Positions 1 through 4,795 of a stretch of 6,442 bases of DNA are shown in pieces. Each line of letters starts with the position of its first letter. The first letter of the stretch is position 1. The notes beneath the pieces were generated by a model. It saw nothing but the letters and a program-made list of their open reading frames with translations. It ran no database searches and had not been told where the DNA came from. The position numbers and the translations under genes are program-made. Origin of the DNA: CAYTZH01 sp964442285 (GTDB lineage: Bacteria > Myxococcota_A > UBA9160 > JAFDET01); assembly GCA_964442285.1 (NCBI GenBank), contig CAYTZH010000096.1:1-6442 (forward strand), written 5' to 3'.

Positions 1-50
1 CCAGGCTTCGAACCTGGGGGTTGGGGGTTCGAGTCCCTCCCGGCGCGCCA
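1..50 (+). tRNA. 3' part of tRNA-Arg (anticodon UCG), 5' half outside the window
   Basis: The sequence folds exactly as the distal half of a tRNA. The anticodon stem is CCAGG/CCTGG (1-5/13-17) around the 7-nt loop CTTCGAA (6-12), which gives anticodon TCG, reading CGA (Arg). A 5-nt variable loop (18-22) follows, then the T stem GGGGG/CCCTC with loop TTCGAGT (23-39), the 3' acceptor strand (40-46), discriminator G47 and an encoded CCA (48-50). The D arm and 5' acceptor strand lie to the left of the window. No terminator separates it from the convergent gene that ends 8 bp away, a crowding typical of elements integrated at tRNA 3' ends. Its anticodon arm is repeated at 1032-1048. Confidence 0.9.
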
Positions 51-58
51 GGTTCCAA

Positions 59-637
59 TCATCGTTCCGCTTCGCGAAGGGCTCGCTCGAGGAGGTCGTC
101 GAGACCCAGTCCGCGGGCGTCGGAGTCGAGGCTCTCCAGATCGAGGCGGCCGCGCTGCACCCGCAGAATGCCGACGACGTCGCCCCACTGCCGGTCCGAC
201 ACCTCTCCCCCCGCTCGATACCGGCTCAGCTTGCGCAGTGCCTGGTCCGCGACGGAGCCCACCCACAGCTCGACCGGCGGGTCGTCGCGGATCCGGACGC
301 GCACGCGTCGCTCGAGCTGGAGACGGTCCAGCGGATCGTCACCGAGTACGAACAGGTCGACCTTCTGCACGCTCTCGAGATGCACGAGGTTGAACGACGC
401 GCCTCGACGGATAGCGTCGGCCGCCGCCTCCTCGCTCACGTAGAACTCCGACGCGAGTGCTCGGACAAGAGGCGTGAGCTGCGCTTCATCGATCCGGATC
501 GCCAAGTCGACGTCGGCGGTGGCCCGGGGCTCTCCGACCAGCGAGCTGGCGAGAGAGCCGCCGAGGACGTAGGGCACGTCGAGCTCGTCGAGTGCCCGCA
601 CGACCCGCAAAGTGACGTCGAGCGGGCCGCCGGCCAA
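59..637 (-). CDS. Nucleotidyltransferase-fold protein (MNT/AbiEii-like)
   Basis: 192 residues. Visible nucleotidyltransferase signature: GGS at residues 26-28, then an Arg-Ala-Thr stretch and DVDL at 42-45 (metal-binding Asp42/Asp44), and a probable third acidic residue in KVDLF (Asp94). The C-terminal part (about 130-160) has the Lys-Leu...Gly-Gly-Glu-Val-Ser-Asp-Arg-Gln-Trp segment typical of stand-alone bacterial nucleotidyltransferase-like proteins often annotated as AbiEii-type. Family members transfer nucleotides to protein or RNA, but the substrate here is unknown. The start is TTG at 637, directly after the in-frame TGA of the upstream gene. It is supported by a GAGGGA Shine-Dalgarno 6 nt upstream, inside the end of that gene, so the two are probably translationally coupled. 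It ends 8 bp from the tRNA CCA. It could be half of a toxin-antitoxin-like pair, or a house-cleaning enzyme. Confidence 0.85.
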   Translation of the reverse strand: MAGGPLDVTLRVVRALDELDVPYVLGGSLASSLVGEPRATADVDLAIRIDEAQLTPLVRALASEFYVSEEAAADAIRRGASFNLVHLESVQKVDLFVLGDDPLDRLQLERRVRVRIRDDPPVELWVGSVADQALRKLSRYRAGGEVSDRQWGDVVGILRVQRGRLDLESLDSDARGLGLDDLLERALREAER

Positions 638-907
638 TCAGCGTCCCTCGCGCTCCGGGTCCCAGCCGAAGGCTTCGATCATGAGCTCGCGATCGATGGT
701 GAGCGCGCCCAGTCGGAGTGCCTGCTCTCGGGGCGAGGCCCCCGGGTAGCGCTGGCGCACACCCGCGAGCGCCAACGTCCGGACGTCCTCGCTCAGGGCC
801 TCGATCCACTCGGCCTTGTGCTGAGGCGAAGCCGCCGCCCACCGGGCGGTCTGGGTGGCCCGGGCTTCCGAGGCAGTGTCGAGCGACAGCGCGTGGGGGT
901 TGGCCAT
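638..907 (-). CDS. Small helical partner of the nucleotidyltransferase
   Basis: 89 residues, ATG at 907; only a weak Shine-Dalgarno is visible. No catalytic motif is apparent. The sequence is mainly helical and charged, with a core Leu-Ala-Leu-Ala-Gly-Val-Arg-Gln-Arg-Tyr-Pro-Gly-Ala-Ser (residues 45-58), then a helix ending in Glu-Leu-Met-Ile-Glu-Ala-Phe-Gly. From memory, small proteins of this type (an 'ALAGxRxRxP' helix, then a short helix) are often encoded next to stand-alone nucleotidyltransferase genes, so I infer a functional pair. Its TGA directly abuts the TTG start of the enzyme gene in the same frame. Readthrough would give one fused protein, but the Shine-Dalgarno before the TTG favours separate translation. 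Its function as an antitoxin or adaptor is not demonstrable from sequence. Confidence 0.75.
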   Translation of the reverse strand: MANPHALSLDTASEARATQTARWAAASPQHKAEWIEALSEDVRTLALAGVRQRYPGASPREQALRLGALTIDRELMIEAFGWDPEREGR

Positions 908-960
908 GGCTCGATTCTTGGGCAGCCGGGCGGGCCTCTCCGCTGTGGCCCAATCGTGCC

Positions 961-1000
961 CGGATTCCCGCTCGTTCCCGCATATTCCCGGTCGGAATCA
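961..1000 (-). promoter_or_regulatory. Three phased 10-bp repeats plus palindrome, candidate operator
   Basis: 961-970, 971-980 and 981-990 are three consecutive 10-bp units, each ending in TTCCCG. Read on the minus strand, CGGGAA recurs every helical turn. The last unit also forms the palindrome ATTCC-CGGTC-GGAAT (984-998). The array lies 54-93 bp upstream of the ATG at 907, where an operator or activator site of the two-gene operon would be expected. No convincing -35/-10 pair was found beside it. The regulatory role is inferred. Confidence 0.45.
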
Positions 1001-1030
1001 CGCAACCATTTGGATCTCCTACGGGTCCGT

Positions 1031-1441
1031 TCAGGCTTCGAACCTGGGAGGCGGCGGGATCAGTGGCGCGAGCCGCTCGAGGAGCTCGTGGCGCTCCATG
1101 AGCACGTGAGTCGTGCCGTCGCGCCAACGCGTCTTCAATCGGTAGGCCAGGCGTCCGTCTCGCAACGCCTCGAGTCGATCGATCGCGATCGGTGGCCGAG
1201 CGACGTACCGGCACAAGCGTTCGAGCCGCTTGCGGTCTCGCGCGGGCACTGCGACGTCGGCGTGCAGGCTCATCCCGCCTTCGCGTACGCAGCGGGTCGG
1301 AGGCTCCCCGGCGACGTCCTCGTCGATCGGCTCGACCCGGTCGCCGAGCCGTCGCCAACGCTGGCCAGCCTCTGGGCCGGTTGCAATGCGAGACTGGATC
1401 GAGGCCGCCATCAACGTCGCGAGCAGGGGGTCGTCTTCCAC
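1031..1441 (-). pseudogene. IS91-family (Y2_Tnp-type) transposase fragment, both ends lost
   Basis: 136 codons corresponding to the C-terminal half of an IS91-like rolling-circle transposase. Recognisable stretches are Ser-Leu-His-Ala-Asp-Val-Ala-Val-Pro-Ala (residues 58-67), Arg-Leu-Glu-Arg-Leu-Cys-Arg-Tyr (72-79) and Trp-Arg-Asp-Gly-Thr-Thr-His (106-112). Tyr79 is the likely nucleophile, and the second Tyr of the classical Y-x-x-x-Y pair is not present. Complete relatives run several hundred residues and continue past the Pro-rich segment with a His/Arg/Tyr-rich tail. Here the frame stops after Pro-Arg-Phe-Glu-Ala, exactly in the att-like repeat. At the 5' side the family match ends at the 67-bp repeat, and the GTG at 1441 is only nominal. 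It is a dead remnant with no transposase function. Confidence 0.8.
1032..1048 (+). repeat. 17-bp copy of the tRNA-Arg anticodon arm, att-like core
   Basis: Identical over 17 bp to positions 2-18, the anticodon stem-loop of the tRNA-Arg. Tyrosine recombinases commonly use anticodon arms as attachment cores, and the interval between the copies holds one complete two-gene module. The T arm and acceptor strand are not repeated here, so this is not a full displaced tRNA end. The copy falls at the point where the IS91 reading frame stops matching its family, so part of the identity (CCCAGGTTC on the minus strand) may be native transposase sequence. Confidence 0.5.
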
Positions 1442-1443
1442 CG

Positions 1444-1510
1444 GCCCCGGGAACGGGGCCTCAACCCCTCAGACCGCTGCTTGACATAGCCTCGAGCTAT
1501 CGGACTTGGA
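1444..1510 (+). repeat. 67-bp perfect direct repeat, copy 1
   Basis: Identical base for base to 2671-2737. It starts with a strong hairpin, GGCCCCG-GGAA-CGGGGCC (1443-1460, 7-bp stem, tetraloop), and carries near its other end ATAGC-CTCGA-GCTAT (1486-1500) just after TTGACA. Similarity continues imperfectly to about 1542 (shared GGCGGATAG on the minus strand). No -10 box fits the TTGACA at normal spacing, so I do not call a promoter. The repeat lies immediately 5' of the beheaded IS91 frame on the minus strand. The family is unidentified; a REP-like element or the end of a mobile element are the options. Confidence 0.9.
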
Positions 1511-1731
1511 GCCGAAAACCGAGCTTCTTCTTCCTATCCGCCGAAACCCATCCGCGACCCTCGCCACGCTGGTCTCCCAGCCGACAGTTCGAGCCGCGTT
1601 CTGCGACGTTTCGGTAGCGACTCGTCGCAATCGGCTCCGGGGCTGACACCGTCTCGCCTCGACCGTCACTTCCTTAAGTGTCACGGCGGTTTCGTGCCGC
1701 CTGAACGATCCACCGAAGAAGGAGAGCCTCG
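1511..1731. other. Intergenic leader of the PEP-CTERM gene
   Basis: No gene is credible here. A minus-strand frame through it has basic, low-complexity composition and is noncoding in appearance. The first 32 bp are the diverged tail of the 67-bp repeat. Nearer the gene lie the palindrome CACTT-CCTT-AAGTG (1667-1680) and a hairpin GGCGG-N7-CCGCC (1685-1701). No sigma-54-type TGGCAC/TTGCA pair, as sometimes found before PEP-CTERM genes, is seen. Confidence 0.5.
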
Positions 1732-2301
1732 ATGGCACGCTTCGCGACGGCATTGGCTACCAGCTTGCTCCTGGCAGGGTCCGCGGGAGCGACCGTTCTG
1801 TCCGGGCCGATCGTCAATCCGGCGAACGGGAACACCTACTACTTCCTCGACGTGGCACTTTGGCCGAATGCGGAGGCCGAGGCGAACTCTCTCGGCGGGC
1901 ATCTGGTCACGATCAACGATGCAGACGAGCAGGACTGGGTGTTCGACACCTTCGTCGCAACCATCCCGGCTTCGGCGCCGCGTGACCAGATCTGGATCGG
2001 CCTGAACGACGCGTCGCAGGAAGGGACGTTCGTCTGGTCGAGCGGTGAGCCGGTGACCTACACCAACTGGGCGTCCGGGGAGCCGAGCGGTGACGGGGAC
2101 TTCGTCCTGATGCGGGGCGTTTCCGGGGGCGGCGGCGTGGCGCCTCCGGGTAGCTGGAACGACACGATCAGCTTCAGCGGTGGTGGGATCGGGGAGTTCG
2201 GCGTCGTCGAGGTCGTTCCCGAGCCGTCCGCCGGCGTGCTGGCGCTGGCGGGCCTGCTCGGGATCGGGTGCATGGGCCGCCGTCGCGCCGCGGGCAGGTA
2301 G
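1732..2301 (+). CDS. Secreted C-type-lectin-like protein with PEP-CTERM sorting signal
   Basis: 189 residues, ATG at 1732 with Shine-Dalgarno AAGGAG 8 nt upstream. Order of parts: signal peptide (about 1-20, hydrophobic core ending Gly-Ala), then a C-type-lectin-like domain (about 30-160), then PEP-CTERM (about 162-189). The domain shows the Ala-Glu-Ala helix and Gly-Gly-His-Leu-Val-Thr-Ile strand, a Trp-Ile-Gly-Leu-Asn-Asp core, a Gly-Glu-Pro-Ser sugar/calcium-type loop and a final Trp-Asn-Asp. The PEP-CTERM tail has Val-Pro-Glu-Pro, a hydrophobic segment and Arg-Arg-Arg-Ala. By family knowledge, exosortase removes the tail after transport, and such proteins end up outside the cell or in the exopolysaccharide matrix. 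No exosortase is in the window, so it is an orphan substrate. The loop is EPS rather than the mannose-type EPN, so ligand specificity is open. It is flanked by the two 67-bp repeats. Confidence 0.92.
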   Translation: MARFATALATSLLLAGSAGATVLSGPIVNPANGNTYYFLDVALWPNAEAEANSLGGHLVTINDADEQDWVFDTFVATIPASAPRDQIWIGLNDASQEGTFVWSSGEPVTYTNWASGEPSGDGDFVLMRGVSGGGGVAPPGSWNDTISFSGGGIGEFGVVEVVPEPSAGVLALAGLLGIGCMGRRRAAGR

Positions 2302-2311
2302 GGAGGCACCG

Positions 2312-2670
2312 CTACGAGCCCTGGCCGGTGTGCGCAGTGTGTCCGCCCAACGCCTCGCGCACCGGTCCCTCGAGGCACCGCGCCACCGCCGCGTTGGCAA
2401 CGGCCGTGTAGTGGAACCGGTGGAAGCGCTCCTCGGGCCGCACTCGGCTCACGCAGTCCGTCAGGTCGATGTAGTCGAGCCCGGCGGCATCGAGGACCTC
2501 CGCCACCCCGTTGGTCGTTCCGGGGGAGCCCCGGCGGGCCGAAGTCCTTCGTGCTCGGGAAGTAGACCAGCAGCGGGATGGCGCCGTTCGCGCGGACGCT
2601 CTTCACGAAGGCGCGGTAGATCTCGGCGTTGAGCGCGCTCTTGGTCTCGTTGGAGTGCGCGGGATCGGGT
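2312..2670 (-). pseudogene. SGNH/GDSL-hydrolase remnant, N-terminally truncated and frameshifted
   Basis: Two minus-strand frames join into one protein-like sequence. The first (2670 to about 2515) reads His-Ser-Asn-Glu-Thr-Lys-Ser-Ala-Leu-Asn-Ala-Glu-Ile-Tyr, then Ile-Pro-Leu-Leu-Val-Tyr-Phe-Pro-Ser. The second (2506-2312) reads Tyr-Ile-Asp-Leu-Thr-Asp-Cys-Val and Phe-His-Tyr-Thr-Ala...Asn-Ala-Ala-Val-Ala. This is the usual C-terminal order of SGNH hydrolases: a beta-strand ending in Pro-Ser, then the block with the catalytic His before Tyr-Thr. A shift near 2506-2530 separates the frames. The N-terminal Ser/Gly/Asn blocks are missing because the sequence switches to the 67-bp repeat at 2671. 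A catalytic Asp ahead of the His is not evident. The GTG at 2506 is only a formal start. It is convergent with the lectin gene, with 10 bp between stops. Confidence 0.7.
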
Positions 2671-2737
2671 GCCCCGGGAACGGGGCCTCAACCCCTCAGA
2701 CCGCTGCTTGACATAGCCTCGAGCTATCGGACTTGGA
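2671..2737 (+). repeat. 67-bp perfect direct repeat, copy 2
   Basis: Exact copy of 1444-1510, same orientation, 1,227 bp away. The hairpin GCCCCG-GGAA-CGGGGC begins it (2671-2686). Beyond 2737 similarity fades but GGCGGATAG (minus strand, ending about 2768) is still shared with copy 1. On the minus strand the copy supplies the last codons and stop of the DUF4258-like gene on one side and abuts the beheaded SGNH remnant on the other. Confidence 0.9.
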
Positions 2738-3031
2738 CACGAAAGACCCCTTCTTCGGACTATCCGCCAGCAGACGCCTTCGACGGCGGCGGTCCGGGCG
2801 GTAGACGCTCATCACCGTACCACCGGCCACGGCGACGAAGCTCCCCTTGAGGCGCAGCAAGAGATTGATCTCCCGCTTGAGTTCGCCCACGCGATGGGCC
2901 ACGTCACGCGCGGTGAGCGCGAAGCCATCGCCCGTGGACGTGCCGTGCTCCACGATGAGGCCCAGGTCCCGCTCGCGGTAGCCGCGCTGGCGGATCCGCT
3001 CCTTTGCGTGACGCGAGATCGCGAAGCTCAT
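2696..3031 (-). CDS. DUF4258-like small protein with repeat-derived C-terminus
   Basis: 111 residues, ATG at 3031. The N-terminal Ser-Arg-His-Ala-Lys-Glu-Arg-Ile-Arg-Gln-Arg-Gly (residues 6-17) is the hallmark of DUF4258 proteins. Next comes the typical His-Gly-Thr-x-Thr-x-Asp-Gly segment (29-36), then Glu-Leu-Lys-Arg-Glu-Ile and a strand ending Thr-Val-Met-Ser-Val-Tyr-Arg-Pro (about 72-79). This family has a small alpha/beta fold that has been linked to RelE/BrnT-like toxins, but no activity is proven for it. The family normally ends soon after the Tyr-x-Pro strand. Here the tail runs on into the 67-bp repeat and finishes Ser-Lys-Ser-Asp-Ser-Ser-Arg-Leu-Cys-Gln-Ala-Ala-Val, so the original C-terminus has been replaced or extended. 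The ATG overlaps the upstream TGA (ATGA), implying co-translation with the ARPP-1 gene. An upstream extension of the same frame to 4084 is a shadow. Confidence 0.8.
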   Translation of the reverse strand: MSFAISRHAKERIRQRGYRERDLGLIVEHGTSTGDGFALTARDVAHRVGELKREINLLLRLKGSFVAVAGGTVMSVYRPDRRRRRRLLADSPKKGSFVSKSDSSRLCQAAV

Positions 3032-4017
3032 CACGCCACCTCCTGGGGGAAGGCGGTCAGGTGCACCACGTCGCCGGCCACCAGGGCGCAGCCGGCCACG
3101 CCCTGGCCGTCGAGGCGCACGTCTTCGCCCTCGCCCAGCGACGGGCCGGAGGTGGCCTCGGCGTCGCCGAGCGCCTGTAGGAACTCCTCCGGGGCGTCGA
3201 AGCCGCGGGGGGCCGACGACTGCGCCTCCGGCGCCGTGCGCAGGAAGGCCACGTCGACCGCGTCGATGGCGTAGCCGTGCAGCAGCCGCTCGAAGGCGCG
3301 GGCGAAGACCTCGGGGCGGCCGATCACCTCCGCGCCGACGATCTCGTCGCCGATCGCGGCCACGAAGCCCACCTGGTGCGGCACCGCGCGGAATGCGCGC
3401 GAGATCTCGCGCACGTCGGTGCCGCGGCTGCGGGCGTAGTCCTCGTAGGCCAGGGTCTGGGAGTCGACGCCCGCGTCGCTCAGGCGCTGGCGCACGTCGC
3501 CCCACACCTCGAGCTGGTCCGAGCTGAAGCCGGCCATGCCGGCCGCCTTCATGGCGCGGATCTTGTGATGCATCTTGCGGCGCAGGGCGTGGGAGATCAC
3601 GCGCTCGGCGTCCTCGAAGCGGGCGCCGCGGCGCCGGCCCCAGCGGCCCTCCTCCACGCACGAGACATCGATCACGATCTCGGAGTGACCCGGAACCAGG
3701 AAGCTGGCGTTGGCGATGCGGTTCTGCATGGCGCCGCGCAGCTCCTCGCCGAAGAGCACCAGCACCGCGGACCCGCCGCGGTTGCCGACACGGGCGTGAG
3801 GCACGCTGCCGCCCTCGCTGACCTCGTCCACGTTCAGGTCGCCCGAGCGCAGGGCGTCGGCGAGGGGAACGTAGGCGGGGCCGGTGGGGGTCGGGGCGTC
3901 GGGGCGACGCAGCAGGGGCCAGACGGTGAGGGCCTTGTGGGCCTGACGGGGTGCAAGGGCGACGTGGGCAAGGAGAGCGGCAACGCTGGAGGACTGGGGC
4001 TGGGGACGTGCGGTCAT
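3031..4017 (-). CDS. ARPP-1-domain protein
   Basis: 328 residues, ATG at 4017 with a strong AAGGAGG Shine-Dalgarno about 11 nt upstream. I recognise the ARPP-1 family ('ARG and Rhodanese-Phosphatase-superfamily-associated Protein') from Phe-Gly-Glu-Glu-Leu-Arg-Gly-Ala-Met-Gln-Asn-Arg (89-100) followed by Ser-Glu-Ile-Val-Ile-Asp-Val-Ser-Cys-Val-Glu-Glu-Gly-Arg-Trp (112-126). The family's later segments are also present: Glu-Val-Trp-Gly-Asp-Val (170-175) and Gly-Phe-Val-Ala-Ala-Ile-Gly-Asp-Glu-Ile-Val-Gly-Ala-Glu (217-230). There is no signal peptide or membrane segment, so it is cytosolic. The domain was defined computationally by association with ADP-ribosylglycohydrolase and phosphatase genes in conflict-type neighbourhoods, and its biochemical role is unknown. 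Here it leads a two-gene operon with the DUF4258-like gene, divergent from an XRE regulator. Its length is that of a full single-domain protein. Confidence 0.85.
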   Translation of the reverse strand: MTARPQPQSSSVAALLAHVALAPRQAHKALTVWPLLRRPDAPTPTGPAYVPLADALRSGDLNVDEVSEGGSVPHARVGNRGGSAVLVLFGEELRGAMQNRIANASFLVPGHSEIVIDVSCVEEGRWGRRRGARFEDAERVISHALRRKMHHKIRAMKAAGMAGFSSDQLEVWGDVRQRLSDAGVDSQTLAYEDYARSRGTDVREISRAFRAVPHQVGFVAAIGDEIVGAEVIGRPEVFARAFERLLHGYAIDAVDVAFLRTAPEAQSSAPRGFDAPEEFLQALGDAEATSGPSLGEGEDVRLDGQGVAGCALVAGDVVHLTAFPQEVA

Positions 4018-4180
4018 GGGTCGGGTTCCCTCCTTTCGACGCGGGAACGGCCGGGGGGTCCGGCGGCGTCCACGCGAAGTGCAAACTGGCGCGCAGGTGT
4101 GTCAGCGGCGGTCTTACGCCATGGTTTCGCCCCTCCTCCTGGGCCGGCGCGTGGCTGATCTGGGATTTCGAGCCAGGTTT
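4018..4180. other. Leader region of the ARPP-1 operon
   Basis: If the promoter at 4206-4234 is correct, this is an unusually long minus-strand 5' UTR of about 180 nt. It holds the ARPP-1 Shine-Dalgarno near 4029-4035 and a short GCGTCCACGC palindrome near 4067-4076. No gene, riboswitch match or terminator was recognised. Confidence 0.4.
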
Positions 4181-4234
4181 CGCGTCTTAAAAACGCGATT
4201 GGCGTAAAATATACGCCTATAACGCATAAATCAA
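4181..4234 (-). promoter_or_regulatory. Paired palindromic operators overlapping the predicted ARPP-1 promoter
   Basis: Two 15-bp palindromes share half-sites GCGT-N7-ACGC: 4182-4196 (arms extend to CGCGT/ACGCG at 4181-4197) and 4202-4216 (arms extend to GGCGTA/TACGCC at 4201-4217). Their centres are 20 bp apart, two helical turns, so they face the same side. On the minus strand a promoter fits: -35 TTGATT (4234-4229), 17-bp spacer, -10 TATTTT (4211-4206). The -10 sits in the middle of the second palindrome. The segment is markedly AT-rich against its surroundings. I infer binding by the divergent XRE protein, repressing the ARPP-1 operon and probably itself. No equally good promoter toward the XRE gene was identified. 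Confidence 0.6.
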
Positions 4235-4269
4235 CCCATTTCTCGGGAATATTCTGTTAGGGTCGCCAC

Positions 4270-4779
4270 GTGGCCGACCTAGATCCGCGCGAAGAGGAGC
4301 CCCAGGCGGAGGCGCTGGGCCGGGCCATCAAGGTCTACCGGACCGCCCAAGACATCAGCCGCAAGGAGCTGGCCGAGCGGTCGGGGCTGTCGTACTCCTA
4401 CCTGGCGGAGATCGAGAACGGCGCGAAGTACCCCTCCACCAAGGCGCTGCACCTGATCGCCAAGGGGCTGGGCCTTTCGCCGGCCGAGCTGCTGCAGGCG
4501 ACCGAGACGCTGCCGCCGCCGGCGGACGAAGCGGAGTCCGTCGAGCCGGAGATGTTCGAGACGCGCTACCAGGCAAACGAAGCGCCGCCGCTGGGCGCCC
4601 GGGCGCGGCAACGCGCCTGGTTCCACTCCGAGCTCCCATCGCTGGGGCGGCGGAAACCCGTCAGCGACAGGGTTCAGCTCAAGGAGCTGCTGCTCGAGCT
4701 GGAGAGCTGCCTCGCCGAGATGGAGCCCGGCGACCGCGAGCGCGTCCTCGACCTGGCCCGGCGCCTGGCGCACCGCTAG
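4270..4779 (+). CDS. XRE-family HTH transcriptional regulator
   Basis: 169 residues. The start is GTG at 4270, with a weak AGGG Shine-Dalgarno 7 nt upstream; no upstream ATG fits. Residues 16-75 form a Cro/C1-type helix-turn-helix: Gly-Arg-Ala-Ile-Lys-Val-Tyr-Arg, then Lys-Glu-Leu-Ala-Glu-Arg-Ser-Gly-Leu-Ser and the recognition helix Tyr-Ser-Tyr-Leu-Ala-Glu-Ile-Glu-Asn-Gly (42-51). A Pro/Glu-rich linker (80-110) leads to a C-terminal amphipathic helix pair (136-167: Leu-Lys-Glu-Leu-Leu-Leu-Glu-Leu-Glu, then Asp-Arg-Glu-Arg-Val-Leu-Asp-Leu-Ala), probably for oligomerisation. There is no ligand or peptidase domain. It is divergent from the ARPP-1 operon across a pair of palindromic operators, which suggests a dedicated repressor. 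It ends 16 bp from the convergent secreted-protein gene. Confidence 0.9.
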   Translation: MADLDPREEEPQAEALGRAIKVYRTAQDISRKELAERSGLSYSYLAEIENGAKYPSTKALHLIAKGLGLSPAELLQATETLPPPADEAESVEPEMFETRYQANEAPPLGARARQRAWFHSELPSLGRRKPVSDRVQLKELLLELESCLAEMEPGDRERVLDLARRLAHR

Positions 4780-4795
4780 GCAGTAGGCGGACCTG

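Noticed and set aside
380..1489. 369-residue plus-strand open frame
   Set aside because: It lies antisense to the NTase pair and IS91 fragment, crosses the att-like and 67-bp repeats, has no family motifs, and is explained by high GC suppressing stops.
1485..1510. TTGACA in the 67-bp repeat as a -35 promoter box
   Set aside because: No -10-like hexamer at 16-18 bp; the position reads ACTTGG in both copies.
1444..1510. Integron attC site
   Set aside because: The RYYYAAC/GTTRRRY core pair does not fit; GCCTCAAC has an extra base and no matching partner.
1469..1753. 94-residue minus-strand frame ending with the same tail as the DUF4258-like protein
   Set aside because: Only the tail encoded by the 67-bp repeat is shared. 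The rest is basic low-complexity sequence overlapping the lectin gene's leader and has no DUF4258 motif.
3032..4084. N-terminal extension of the DUF4258-like frame to 462 residues
   Set aside because: The upstream part is Arg/Pro/Gly-rich out-of-frame reading of the ARPP-1 gene. The DUF4258 motif begins exactly at the ATG overlapping the ARPP-1 stop.
3277..4158. 293-residue plus-strand open frame
   Set aside because: His/Ala/Val-rich antisense shadow of ARPP-1 with no recognisable domain.
4181..4197. tRNA-Leu(UAA)-like anticodon arm (stem CGCGT/ACGCG, loop CTTAAAA)
   Set aside because: No D arm, T arm or acceptor stem surrounds it, and a second palindrome with the same half-sites 20 bp away makes an operator the better explanation.
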